DNA from: Pseudarthrobacter oxydans
Lineage (GTDB): Bacteria; Actinomycetota; Actinomycetes; Actinomycetales; Micrococcaceae
Direction: 5' to 3'
Assembly (NCBI RefSeq): GCF_030812335.1
Contig: NZ_JAUSSN010000008.1
Span: 124,001 to 188,000 of the forward strand
DNA length: 64,000 bases
The position numbers were made by a program, and so were the translations under genes. Each line of letters opens with the position of its first letter. Within the stretch, counting starts at the first letter, position 1. Below, piece after piece: positions 1-8,659 of the stretch. Below the pieces are notes generated by a model, which saw only the letters and a list, made by a program, of their open reading frames with translations, was not told the DNA's origin and ran no database searches.

Positions 1-1159
1 GCTCAACGGCATCCTCCGCGAGCAGATCATCGGCATCCGCGTCGTCCGGGCCTTCGTCCGCGAACCCCACGAAGCCGAGCGCTTCGGTGCCGCGAACAAG
101 GACCTCACCGACGTTTCACTGAAAATCGGCGCCCTGTTTGTCCTCATGTTCCCCGCCATCGGCATGATCCTGCACGTCTCCACCGCCGCCGTGCTGTGGT
201 TCGGCGGCCAGCGGGTCGACGCCGGCGAGATGCAGGTCGGTGCCCTCACGGCCTTCCTGCAGTACCTGCTGCAGATCCTGATGGCCGTCATGATGGGCAC
301 CTTTATGGCCATGATGATTCCGCGCGCCTCGGTCTGCGCCGACCGCATCGGCGAGGTGCTCGACGTCGAACCCTCCATCCACGAGACGCTGACCCCGGTG
401 GCACCGGTTGAAAAAGCCGGCCGCGTCGAGTTCCGGAACGTGTCCTTCGCCTACCCCGGCGCCGAAGCGCCCGTCCTGAGCGACATCAGCTTCACCGCCG
501 AACCCGGGCAGACCGTGGCCATCATCGGCTCCACCGGCGCCGGCAAGACCAGCCTGCTGGCCCTGCTGCCCCGCCTGTACGACGCCGCGTCGGGGGAGGT
601 GCTGCTCGACGGCGTCCCCGTCACCGACCTGGACCGCTCGGAGATCACGCAGCGCGTGGCCATGGTTCCGCAACGGCCCTACCTGTTCTCCGGAACCATT
701 GAGCACAACCTGCGCTTCGGAAAGCCGGAGGCCACCGACGAGCAGCTCTGGGACGCGCTGACCGTGGCCCAGGCAGCGGACTTTGTGCGCGAGAAGAAGA
801 ACGGGCTCGGCTCACGGATCTCCCAGGGCGGCACCAACGTCTCGGGCGGCCAGCGCCAGCGCCTCTGCATCGCCCGGGCCCTGGTCACCGAGCCGAAGGT
901 GTTCCTCTTTGATGACTCCTTCTCCGCCCTCGACGTCGCGACCGACGCCCGGCTCCGCCGCGCCCTCAAAGCGAAAACCGCCGACGCCACCGTCATTATC
1001 GTCGGGCAGCGCGTCTCCACCATCGCCGACGCCGACCAGATCCTGGTGCTCGACAACGGCCGGATCGTGGACCGCGGCACGCACGACGAACTGCTGCAGA
1101 GCTCCAGCACCTACCAGGAAATTGTCGAATCCCAGCTGACCGCGGAGGCCGTGGCATGA
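1..1159 (+). CDS. ABC exporter half-transporter, degenerate-ATPase half (5' end missing)
   Basis: The open frame runs in from the window edge (first whole codon at base 2), so only the last 385 residues are present: the end of the membrane domain and a full ATPase domain. Walker A GSTGAGKTS is near visible residue 176, the Q-loop reads VPQRPYLF, and the signature SGGQRQ is intact. The Walker B region reads FLFDDS, with Asp in place of the catalytic Glu, and the H-loop His is Gln (VGQRVST). That is the pattern of the degenerate half in heterodimeric exporters of the TM287/288 type. The stop overlaps the next start (ATGA at 1156-1159), so the two halves are probably translated together and form one drug, lipid or peptide exporter. 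The substrate cannot be read from the sequence. Confidence 0.93.
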   Translation, partial: LNGILREQIIGIRVVRAFVREPHEAERFGAANKDLTDVSLKIGALFVLMFPAIGMILHVSTAAVLWFGGQRVDAGEMQVGALTAFLQYLLQILMAVMMGTFMAMMIPRASVCADRIGEVLDVEPSIHETLTPVAPVEKAGRVEFRNVSFAYPGAEAPVLSDISFTAEPGQTVAIIGSTGAGKTSLLALLPRLYDAASGEVLLDGVPVTDLDRSEITQRVAMVPQRPYLFSGTIEHNLRFGKPEATDEQLWDALTVAQAADFVREKKNGLGSRISQGGTNVSGGQRQRLCIARALVTEPKVFLFDDSFSALDVATDARLRRALKAKTADATVIIVGQRVSTIADADQILVLDNGRIVDRGTHDELLQSSSTYQEIVESQLTAEAVA

Positions 1160-3243
1160 GCACCAACGAAAAGACCAAGCTCCCACCCTCCGGCACGGAA
1201 CTACCTGCCACGGAACCATCTGCCACCGGATCCGACGTCACCGAGCCCGACGACGATTTCTACGAGGAGGAATACACCCCCGGCGAGGCCGACGGCGGCA
1301 TGTTCGGCGACCTGCCCGCGAAGAAAGCCCAGCACTTCTGGCCCTCCGCGAAGCGGCTGATGGGCCTGCTGGCGCCCGAACGGGCCGGCATCATCGCCGT
1401 GCTCGCCATGGTGACGGTCGCCGTCGTCCTCAACGTGGTGGCGCCCCGGATCCTCGGCCAGGCCATGGACGTCATCTTCGGCGGCGTCGTCGGCAAGCAG
1501 CTGCCGGCCGGCGGCACCAAGGAGGAGTTCGTCGAGGGCCTGCGCGCCCAGGGCCAGGACAACTTCGCGGACATGCTCTCCAAGATGGACGTCATCCCCG
1601 GCGTCGGCATCGACTTCCAGCAGCTCGGCTTCCTGATCAGCGTGGTGCTGGTGATGTACTTCGTCGCCAACATCTTCCTCTGGCTGCAGGGCTACGTCCT
1701 GAACATCCTGGTCATGCGGGTGGTCCGCCAGCTGCGCGACGACACCGAGAAAAAGCTCAACCGGCTGCCGCTGAACTACTTCGACACCCGCCAGCGCGGC
1801 GACATCCTCTCCCGGGTCACGAACGACGTGGACAACATCCAGCAGGCGCTGCAGCAGGCCTTCGCGCAGCTCGTTAACTCGGCCCTGACGGTGATCGGCA
1901 TCGTCATCATGATGTTCATCGTGTCCTGGCAGCTGGCGCTCATTGCCCTGGTCGCGCTGCCGCTCTCGGCCGTGGCCGCCGGGATCATCGGCTCCCGCAG
2001 CCAGAAGCTCTTCGCGGCCCAGTGGAAGAACACCGGCGAGCTCAACGGCCAGATCGAGGAATCCTTCTCCGGCCACGACCTCGTCCGGGTCTTCGGCCGC
2101 GACGCCGACATGCTGGACCGCTTCGACGAACGGAACGAGGCGCTCTACAAGGCCAGCTTCGGGGCGCAGTTCGTGTCCGGCATGATCATGCCGGTCATGC
2201 AGTTCGTGTCCTACCTCAGCTACGTGGGCATCGCCGTCGTCGGCGGGCTGCGGGTGGCCTCCGGCGGGATGAGCCTGGGCGACGCCACCGCGTTCATCCA
2301 GTACTCGCGCGAGTTCACCCAGCCGCTGGGCCAGATGGCGGGCATGGCGAACATGCTGCAGTCCGGCGTCGCCTCCGCGGAGCGGGTCTTCGAATTCCTC
2401 GACGCCGAGGAACAGGACGAAGAGACCGCCACGGAGCAGTTGCCGGCCAAGACCGACGGCCACGTCGGGTTCCGGCACGTCACGTTCAGCTACACCCCGG
2501 ACAAGCCGCTGATCGAGGACCTGTCCTTCACCGCGGAGCCCGGGCACACCGTCGCGATCGTCGGCCCCACCGGTGCCGGCAAGACCACCCTGGTGAACCT
2601 CGTGATGCGCTTCTACGAACTCCAGGGCGGCAGCATCACCCTGGACGGCGTCGACATCACCCACCTGAGCCGTGCGGAACTGCGGGCCAAGGTGGGCATG
2701 GTGCTGCAGGACGCGTGGCTCTTCGGCGGGACCATCTACGACAACATCCGCTACGGCAAGCTGGACGCGACCGAGGAGCAGGTGATGGAGGCGGCGAAGG
2801 CCACCTTCGTGGACCGCTTCGTCCGCGCCCTCCCGGACGGCTACAACACCGTCATCGACGAGGAAGGCAACAACGTCAGCGCCGGCGAGAAGCAGCTGAT
2901 CACCATCGCCCGGGCATTCGTGGCGAACCCCTCGCTGCTGATCCTGGACGAGGCCACCAGCTCGGTGGACACCCGCACCGAGGTGCTCGTCCAGAAGGCG
3001 ATGGCCGCCCTGCGCACCGACCGCACAAGCTTCGTGATTGCCCACCGCCTCTCCACCATCCGCGACGCCGATACCATCCTGGTGATGGAGGCCGGCCGGA
3101 TCGTGGAGCAGGGCGCCCACGCCCAGCTGCTGGACCTCAAGGGCGCCTACTACCGCCTCTACATGTCCCAGTTCGCCGGCGAGGACGCCGAGACGGCCTT
3201 TTCGGAAAACACGGCCGACGACGCGACCGCGGTGCACAGTTGA
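1156..3243 (+). CDS. ABC exporter half-transporter, catalytic half
   Basis: A 695-residue fused membrane/ATPase subunit. The first ~70 residues are acidic and cytoplasmic, followed by a transmembrane domain with an enlarged first external loop (roughly residues 110-150). The ATPase domain has Walker A GPTGAGKTT near residue 470, Walker B LLILDEATS with the catalytic Glu, and an intact H-loop (IAHRLST). Its signature motif is altered to VSAGEKQ near residue 574. This complements the upstream subunit, which has the intact signature and the altered Walker B and H-loop, so the pair should carry one active and one degenerate ATP site. It overlaps the upstream gene by 4 nt and the downstream thioesterase start, giving a three-gene operon. 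Confidence 0.94.
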   Translation: MSTNEKTKLPPSGTELPATEPSATGSDVTEPDDDFYEEEYTPGEADGGMFGDLPAKKAQHFWPSAKRLMGLLAPERAGIIAVLAMVTVAVVLNVVAPRILGQAMDVIFGGVVGKQLPAGGTKEEFVEGLRAQGQDNFADMLSKMDVIPGVGIDFQQLGFLISVVLVMYFVANIFLWLQGYVLNILVMRVVRQLRDDTEKKLNRLPLNYFDTRQRGDILSRVTNDVDNIQQALQQAFAQLVNSALTVIGIVIMMFIVSWQLALIALVALPLSAVAAGIIGSRSQKLFAAQWKNTGELNGQIEESFSGHDLVRVFGRDADMLDRFDERNEALYKASFGAQFVSGMIMPVMQFVSYLSYVGIAVVGGLRVASGGMSLGDATAFIQYSREFTQPLGQMAGMANMLQSGVASAERVFEFLDAEEQDEETATEQLPAKTDGHVGFRHVTFSYTPDKPLIEDLSFTAEPGHTVAIVGPTGAGKTTLVNLVMRFYELQGGSITLDGVDITHLSRAELRAKVGMVLQDAWLFGGTIYDNIRYGKLDATEEQVMEAAKATFVDRFVRALPDGYNTVIDEEGNNVSAGEKQLITIARAFVANPSLLILDEATSSVDTRTEVLVQKAMAALRTDRTSFVIAHRLSTIRDADTILVMEAGRIVEQGAHAQLLDLKGAYYRLYMSQFAGEDAETAFSENTADDATAVHS

Positions 3244-3719
3244 GCGCCGCCGTCCGGGACCCAGAGTCCCGCATCGAGGTGCAGATCCCGATGCGCTGGG
3301 GCGATATGGATGCCTACGGGCACATCAACAATGTCCAGGTCGTCCGGATCCTGGAGGAGGCCCGCATCGCAGCCTTTGGTCCGCCGCGCGGTCCCGGCCT
3401 ACCCGGGATCGAGCCGCCCGTGCCGCTCTTCAGCGAGGTCCCGGAGGGGACCCTGGCGCTGATCGTGGAACACAGGATCCGCTATGTCCGCACCCTTGAA
3501 TACCGCAACATCCCGGCTGTGGTGCAGCTGTGGATCGGCGCGGTCAAGGGCGCCAGCTTCGACATCCACTACCTCGTCCAGGACCCCGTGACCGGCGAGG
3601 ACTGCGTCCGGGCCACCAGCCACCTGGCCTTCGTGGAGGAATCCACCGGGCGGGTGCTGCGGCTGACGCCGGAGCAGAAGGAGAAGCTCGCCCGCTTCGC
3701 GCCGGTTCCCGCCGGCTGA
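3240..3719 (+). CDS. Acyl-CoA thioesterase, 4HBT hotdog family
   Basis: A 159-residue single hotdog-fold protein. The 4-hydroxybenzoyl-CoA thioesterase motif is clear near the N terminus: RWGDMDAYGHINNV, with the catalytic-type Asp and the conserved GH-NN. Such proteins hydrolyse acyl-CoA thioesters in the cytoplasm; the acyl chain preferred here is unknown. The only start that keeps the motif in place is TTG at 3240, which overlaps the TGA of the ABC gene (TTGA). ATG codons further down (for example 3291) fall inside the motif. Translational coupling to the exporter suggests co-expression, although a functional link is not obvious. Confidence 0.85.
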   Translation: MSAAVRDPESRIEVQIPMRWGDMDAYGHINNVQVVRILEEARIAAFGPPRGPGLPGIEPPVPLFSEVPEGTLALIVEHRIRYVRTLEYRNIPAVVQLWIGAVKGASFDIHYLVQDPVTGEDCVRATSHLAFVEESTGRVLRLTPEQKEKLARFAPVPAG

Positions 3720-3815
3720 GCCAAACCGGTCCGTTTGGCTCTACCTCGGTCCACCGATCGTCCCTAGAATAAACAATCCGCGGGCACCCAGCCCCGAAGC
3801 CAAGGAGCACAGATC

Positions 3816-4094
3816 ATGGTGAACAAACGAGCACAGATGATGGCGCACAAGCGCAGGAGGAACGCCCGGAAGAAGACCTGGAAGGAACTCTCGCCGATGG
3901 CGAAGTTCGGCACCATCACCGCCGCCATCGTCCAGCTCTCGCTCCTGTTCGCCGCGCAGAAGGATATTTCGCACCGGCCGGCGGAGCAGATCCGCGGCAG
4001 CAAGATGTTCTGGCGGCTGGCGACCCTGGTCAACTTTGTCGGCCCGGGCAGCTACTTCACGTTCGGCGTCAAGCGGACGCCGGCGGCCAAGTAG
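3816..4094 (+). CDS. Small basic membrane protein of unknown function
   Basis: A 92-residue protein starting at ATG 3816 behind a good ribosome site (AAGGAG at about 10 nt). The first 24 residues are very rich in Lys and Arg, followed by one hydrophobic segment (about residues 29-46) and a second weaker one (about 66-83). It resembles the small actinobacterial proteins with a PLDc_N-like membrane segment, but no diagnostic motif is visible and the family is not certain. It stands alone between the ABC operon and the McrB-like gene, with about 95 bases on each side. Confidence 0.7.
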   Translation: MVNKRAQMMAHKRRRNARKKTWKELSPMAKFGTITAAIVQLSLLFAAQKDISHRPAEQIRGSKMFWRLATLVNFVGPGSYFTFGVKRTPAAK

Positions 4095-4187
4095 CAGCGG
4101 GTCCGTCCCCCGCGCCGGGCTACCGGACAGTAACTTTGGGCCGCCCCCGTGATGCGGGCGTCCAGCTTAAGCCTGTAAATTGAAGGC

Positions 4188-6419
4188 ATGACCCCAGCCA
4201 AAAAGCCTGCCATGCACCGCGCCCTCGGCATCTCCAAGGAGATTGAGGACGCGGCGTGGTTTGTCCTAGGGCCCGGGCTGCTGGGCAAAGCTTCAGCCCT
4301 GGACGGCCGCACCAAAACGTGGTCGGTGCCGGCCGCCGCGGAGCTGCTCGGCCGCCTCGAACGCGGGGTGCCGGATCCCAAAGCGCCCATGATGACCAAC
4401 CTGCGGCAGAACCTGGCGGACGCCTCGAGGGGGGCCAAGCAGTTGGCCGTCGAGCTGCTCTTCCTGCAGTCCCTGCCACTGGCCCATGAAGTGAAATCCC
4501 TCAAGGTCAAGCGTGCGCGCGTGGCCGAGGCCGCCTCCTGGCTGGAGCCGCCGCTGGAACTTCCCGATGAGCTGTTCGCCGGCATGACCGACCACGGGGT
4601 CATCCGGGACCGCACCGCGGAGTTCAACTGGACCATCTGGGACCACCTGAAATGGCTCTGCCGGCTGGTGAAGCACGTCGCCCAGCGCCCGGCCGGGGAA
4701 GTCGCGGCCGCCGTCAAGGATCCGCTGGCCTTCCACCGGCTCGTTGCCGGCACGCCCGATGACCAGCCGGCGATCCGCCGCAGCATCGAATTCCTGGTCT
4801 GGCCCAGCTACTTCGAGCCCGTTGTGGCCGACGTCGAGCGCCAGGAGATCCGCGATGCGTTCGCCTCCCTCGTGGGCGGCGCGAAGGGCGACAGCGACGA
4901 GGACATCTCCGCCGACGTCCACCGCATCCGGCTGCACCTCGACGAACAGGCCGGCCAGCGGATCGACTGGTACTCCCGGCAGCTCGTGAGCCAGTGGCGC
5001 AAGGTCGGCGACCCCGGCCGGCGGGCCTGGCTGCTGCGCACCCACCAGGACAACGCCGAACTGCTGGGCACCTGGCAGGCCGAGGAATCGGTAACGCTCG
5101 ACGTCGAGCACCTGCGCCTGCTGGACCCGGGCGTCACCGCCGGGCTGGTCCAGCATGCCGTCGACGAGGACTACAAGCACCTCGGCTACGTGGAACGCGA
5201 GGACACCAAAACCGCCGTCTTCGCCTTCCTGACCGTGATGAAGCCCGGCGACCTGGCCCTGTACCAGAACTCCGGCACCGTCAGGGTGGGCGTGGTGCTC
5301 GGTGAGCCCGAGCACCACGAGGACAACCGCCGGCTGCGCCGAAAGGTCCGCTGGTTCGATGGGGCCCACACCATGACGGAACTGCCCCGCCACGTGCAGC
5401 GGCAGCTGGCCACGTCCGGCATCGTTGTGGACGTCACCCGCGTCATCCAGGCCCTGGAAGCGCTGCTACCCGCCGAAGCGGAAACCCAGCCTGGCGACGG
5501 GACCGGGCCGGCCGCCGTCGTCGAACCTGCCTGCGAGGGATTCCGCCCGTTGACGCCGGAGTTCGCCGCGTCGCTGCACATGGACCTGGAGCCGCTGCAG
5601 GAAATCGCCGAACTGCTGGAGGAGAACCGCCAGCTGGTGCTGTACGGCCCGCCCGGCACCGGCAAGACATACCTCGCCAAGCACCTGGCTGCCCAGCTCG
5701 CCGGCGACACCACCGACGAGCGCGTCAAGCTGGTCCAGTTCCACCCCTCGTACGCCTATGAGGACTTCTTCGAGGGCTTCCGGCCGGACAAGACGGACGA
5801 AGGCCAGGTGTCCTTTAAACTCGTCGCCGGGCCGCTGCGCCGGATCGCCGAGGAGGCTGCCAAGCCCGGCAACGAGAGCAAACCGTACTTCCTGATCATC
5901 GATGAGATGAACCGGGCCAACCTGGCGAAAGTCTTCGGTGAGCTGTACTTCCTGCTCGAATACCGCGACGACCGGATCTACCTGCAGTACAGCCCCAACG
6001 AGCCCTTCACGCTGCCGGATAACCTCTACATCATCGGCACTATGAACACCGCGGACCGCTCCATTGCGATGATGGATGCCGCCATCCGCCGGCGCTTCTC
6101 CTTCATCGAACTCCACCCCAAGACCGAACCGGTGCAGGGATCGCTGCTGCGGTTCCTGCAGGCCCGGGACCTGGACACGACGCCGGCCCTGCTGATGGAC
6201 GCGCTCAACGACGCCATCGACGAATGGGACCGGGACCTGATGATCGGCCCCTCCTACTTCATGAAGCCGTCCGCGCAGACGCCCAAGGGCCTGCGCCGGA
6301 TCTGGAAGTACGAGCTGATGCCGCTGCTGGAGGAGCATTACCACGGCCAGCTGAACCGCGCGCAGCTGGAGGAGCGGTTCGGACTGGACCAGCTGCTTGA
6401 CCGCCTTGCGCGCGTCTAG
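4188..6419 (+). CDS. McrB-like AAA+ GTPase with EVE-like reader region (type IV restriction)
   Basis: A 743-residue protein. Residues about 1-270 are a helical region not recognised. About 277-420 resemble an EVE/PUA-like modified-base reader, with VMKPGDLALYQ followed by GVVLGEPEH and a WFD segment. About 450-740 are an AAA+ domain of the McrB type: Walker A GPPGTGKTY near 486, Walker B FLIIDEMNRAN near 567, and the McrB hallmark GTMNTADRSI near 616 followed by RRRF. In McrBC systems this subunit recognises modified DNA and drives translocation, with McrC as nuclease. The mcrC-like gene follows with a 23-nt overlap. The reader region suggests sensing of modified cytosine or similar bases, which is inference from fold resemblance. 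Confidence 0.88.
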   Translation: MTPAKKPAMHRALGISKEIEDAAWFVLGPGLLGKASALDGRTKTWSVPAAAELLGRLERGVPDPKAPMMTNLRQNLADASRGAKQLAVELLFLQSLPLAHEVKSLKVKRARVAEAASWLEPPLELPDELFAGMTDHGVIRDRTAEFNWTIWDHLKWLCRLVKHVAQRPAGEVAAAVKDPLAFHRLVAGTPDDQPAIRRSIEFLVWPSYFEPVVADVERQEIRDAFASLVGGAKGDSDEDISADVHRIRLHLDEQAGQRIDWYSRQLVSQWRKVGDPGRRAWLLRTHQDNAELLGTWQAEESVTLDVEHLRLLDPGVTAGLVQHAVDEDYKHLGYVEREDTKTAVFAFLTVMKPGDLALYQNSGTVRVGVVLGEPEHHEDNRRLRRKVRWFDGAHTMTELPRHVQRQLATSGIVVDVTRVIQALEALLPAEAETQPGDGTGPAAVVEPACEGFRPLTPEFAASLHMDLEPLQEIAELLEENRQLVLYGPPGTGKTYLAKHLAAQLAGDTTDERVKLVQFHPSYAYEDFFEGFRPDKTDEGQVSFKLVAGPLRRIAEEAAKPGNESKPYFLIIDEMNRANLAKVFGELYFLLEYRDDRIYLQYSPNEPFTLPDNLYIIGTMNTADRSIAMMDAAIRRRFSFIELHPKTEPVQGSLLRFLQARDLDTTPALLMDALNDAIDEWDRDLMIGPSYFMKPSAQTPKGLRRIWKYELMPLLEEHYHGQLNRAQLEERFGLDQLLDRLARV

Positions 6420-7677
6420 CCAGCCAAGGCCCGCGGGCCGGAACGGGGCGCCGGGGTCACAGCCGGTCCGCCGGGTCGTCCTCGACGAGCTCTCCGGCGG
6501 CCTGGTCGAGCGGCTCGACCCTGCCAGCGCGGCCTATGTCAATGGCAGCGGCCTGGCCAACGCCTCGCCTATGGGTATGGGCCTGTACCGGATCGAACCC
6601 GTGGGGAAGGTCGGCTCCGTGCGCACCCCGACGGTGCAGCTCGAGGTGCGGCCCAAGGACCGGCTCGGCCTGGACCGGCTCCTGTTCCTGCTGGGCTACG
6701 CCGGGGACCAGGGCTTCCGGGAGGACTCCGTCGCGGCGGTCGAGGAAAAGGATCTGTGGAGCGCGCTGGCCGAGTCGCTGGCGCAGCTCGCGGAACGGGC
6801 GCTCAGCCGCGGCGTGCTGCAGGGCTACCTGACGGTCGACGAGGCGCTGCGGACGGTCAAGGGCAGGATCCGCATTTCGGACCAGATCTCGCGGCGGCCC
6901 GGCATGCTCGTGCCGCTTGAGGTTTCCTACGACGAATTCACCGAGGACATTGCGGAGAACCGTATCCTGCGGGCGGCGCTGGAACGGATGTCCCGGGTCC
7001 CGGGCGTGCGGCCGGAGGTGCTCAGCCGGCTCCGCCAGCTCAAGGGCAAGCTCGCGGCCGTCACCCGGCTGCAGTCCGGCGCGCCCCTGCCGGTGTGGCG
7101 GGCCAGCCGGATGAACACCCGGTACCAGGGCGCGCTGCGGCTCGCCGAGGTGATCCTGCGCCACGCCTCGGCTGAGGCCGGCGACGGCACCCAGCAGTCG
7201 GCGTCGTTTGTGGTGGACATGTCCGTGGTGTTCGAGGATTTCGTCGGCTCGGCGCTCCGCGAGGCCATGGCGGCGTACCCGGGGGAGATGCGGCTGCGGT
7301 ACAACGCCTTGCTCAACGAAGCCGTGCGCGACTCGGACCGGATCGTGGTCCAGCCCGGCGCCGTGCACCTGCTGGGCGGCCGCCCGGTGGTGGTCTACGA
7401 CGCCAGGTATCAGGCCGCGGCCGACGCCGGGGCGTCACTATCGGGGGACCACTACCGGATGCTGGCGTACTGCACGTCGCTAAGGGTGCCGACGGCCTGG
7501 CTGGTGTATCCGGGCGCGGGGGAGATCAAACTGCGCCAAATCCTCAACACCGATATCGACGTGGTGGAGTTCCCCCTGGACCTGTCGAGGCCGCCGTCGG
7601 AAATCCTGGCCTCCGTGGCGGACCTCGCGCAGCAATCGTGGGGCGAAGTGGTCCGGCAGGCGACCATCAGCCGCTGA
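6397..7677 (+). CDS. McrC-like protein with altered nuclease motif
   Basis: A 426-residue protein beginning at TTG 6397 inside the end of the McrB gene; other starts are possible a few codons later. The body matches McrC: a VEVRPK-like N-terminal region (LEVRPKDRL), a middle helical part and FEDFVGSAL before the nuclease core. The expected PD-(D/E)xK signature is changed. Where McrC has Pro/Thr-Asp, this protein has Q-P-G (residues 319-321), and the Asp-x-Lys reads D335-A-R337. The protein may cut poorly or not at all, or Arg may substitute for Lys. It should partner the McrB-like GTPase. The frame is otherwise intact, so it is not an obvious pseudogene. Confidence 0.85.
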   Translation: MTALRASSQPRPAGRNGAPGSQPVRRVVLDELSGGLVERLDPASAAYVNGSGLANASPMGMGLYRIEPVGKVGSVRTPTVQLEVRPKDRLGLDRLLFLLGYAGDQGFREDSVAAVEEKDLWSALAESLAQLAERALSRGVLQGYLTVDEALRTVKGRIRISDQISRRPGMLVPLEVSYDEFTEDIAENRILRAALERMSRVPGVRPEVLSRLRQLKGKLAAVTRLQSGAPLPVWRASRMNTRYQGALRLAEVILRHASAEAGDGTQQSASFVVDMSVVFEDFVGSALREAMAAYPGEMRLRYNALLNEAVRDSDRIVVQPGAVHLLGGRPVVVYDARYQAAADAGASLSGDHYRMLAYCTSLRVPTAWLVYPGAGEIKLRQILNTDIDVVEFPLDLSRPPSEILASVADLAQQSWGEVVRQATISR

Positions 7678-7690
7678 CGTCCGCCGAGTC

Positions 7691-7999
7691 TTAGTAGCCG
7701 GCGGCCTGTTCCTCGGAAACGGACAGCAGGTGGCCCAGGAGAGCCTTCTCCGGCTGGCCAGGGTTGTTGGCGACGTGCCAGCTTAGCCGTTCGCGGACCT
7801 GAGCCTCGTCCGGGGTGGTATCGGAGAGGATCGCATCAATGATCGCGGATACCTGCCGGCGCAGGGGGCCGAGATCGGGATCGATATGGTGGGCCCGGTC
7901 GGCCTCGGGGGACCGCCGGTGCTCCGGCGGCCGTGACTCGGGGGACGACTTTGACGGCCGAGTTGCAGGCGACGTGGTGGACCTCAGCAAGTGCGGCAT
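7691..7999 (-). CDS. Hypothetical small protein
   Basis: A 102-residue frame on the minus strand between the mcrC-like gene and vsr. The first ~40 residues are polar and rich in Pro, Arg and Ser. The second half looks like a folded helical protein with GC-rich third positions typical of local genes, ending SEEQAAGY. A plausible ribosome site (GGGAGAG) lies about 8 nt before the ATG at 7999. No family is recognised. Its position inside the restriction cluster suggests, but does not show, a defence-related role. It could also be a spurious frame. Confidence 0.45.
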   Translation of the reverse strand: MPHLLRSTTSPATRPSKSSPESRPPEHRRSPEADRAHHIDPDLGPLRRQVSAIIDAILSDTTPDEAQVRERLSWHVANNPGQPEKALLGHLLSVSEEQAAGY

Positions 8000-8076
8000 C
8001 TGGCGCTCTCCCGTGGAGTAGAAGTACGAGTAAATGCGGACTCGATAGAGTCCTTGTCCCCAGATTCGGATATTAC

Positions 8077-8100
8077 CCGAGACAGACGAGTCTGTCTCGG
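8077..8100. repeat. Inverted repeat in a locally low-GC stretch
   Basis: Perfect 11-base arms (CCGAGACAGAC and GTCTGTCTCGG) separated by two bases, followed about 11 bases later by a run of six T (8112-8117). The stretch 8020-8120 is clearly poorer in GC than its surroundings. It lies downstream of vsr on the minus strand and upstream of the small minus-strand gene at 7999. It may be an operator or a terminator-like hairpin; the T run is on the plus strand, where no gene ends close by. Confidence 0.5.
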
Positions 8101-8187
8101 AGCGTTGAAATATTTTTTATTGGCGCTGCAAGCGACGTGCAGGAACGACGTCGGAGAGCCACCTCTGGGAGCCGGAAGGAGTCCGGG

Positions 8188-8619
8188 CTAAGCGGTCTTT
8201 CCCTGCAGGAAGTCATCCAGGTGCTGCTCCAGCGCGGAAACGTCCTTGAGCTCGCACTCCCAGACGGTGAGCACTTCCCAGCCCGAGTGCTCCAGCTGAC
8301 GGCGTTGTTCGGCGTCGCGGGTCCGAGTCCGGGTGCGCTTGGTTTCCCAGAACTCGGCGTTGGCCTTGGGCGCGTGCTGCCCGGCCCGGCAGTCATGGAA
8401 ATGCCAGAAGCAGCCGTTCACGAAGATCACTTTGTGGCGGCTGGCGAAGACCAGATCCGGGTTACCCGGGAGCCGTCCGCCGCGGGCAGTGCCGTGCAGC
8501 CGGTAGCGGTAGCCCTTGGCGTGGAGCAACCTGCGCACCAGCAGCTCGGGCTTGGTGTTCTTCCCGCGGATGCGGGACATGTTCCAGCTGCGCCGCTCGG
8601 GGGTCAGCTTGTCCGCCAT
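8188..8619 (-). CDS. vsr: Very short patch repair endonuclease Vsr
   Basis: A 143-residue protein with the complete Vsr pattern: MSRIRGKNTKPEL at the N terminus, GNPDLVF with the catalytic Asp at residue 55, the zinc-binding region GCFWHFHDC, and the closing GWEVLTVWECEL. Vsr nicks next to T:G mismatches made by deamination of 5-methylcytosine and starts short-patch repair. It normally sits beside a cytosine-5 methyltransferase, but none is present here. It neighbours the McrBC-like pair, which also deals with modified cytosine, so this is a small restriction/modification-related island. Confidence 0.93.
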   Translation of the reverse strand: MADKLTPERRSWNMSRIRGKNTKPELLVRRLLHAKGYRYRLHGTARGGRLPGNPDLVFASRHKVIFVNGCFWHFHDCRAGQHAPKANAEFWETKRTRTRTRDAEQRRQLEHSGWEVLTVWECELKDVSALEQHLDDFLQGKTA

Positions 8620-8659
8620 GATTTAAGTCTAGGCGGCGGGTGCCGCCGCCGACCGGATG

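Noticed and set aside
2022..3239. Frame joined in front of the thioesterase
   Set aside because: This part lies inside the ABC gene in another frame and is Arg/Pro-rich; thioesterase homology begins at the TTG at 3240.
7991..8191. Plus-strand frame of 66 codons in the low-GC patch
   Set aside because: It overlaps the minus-strand small gene and inverted repeat, has no ribosome site and no recognisable family.
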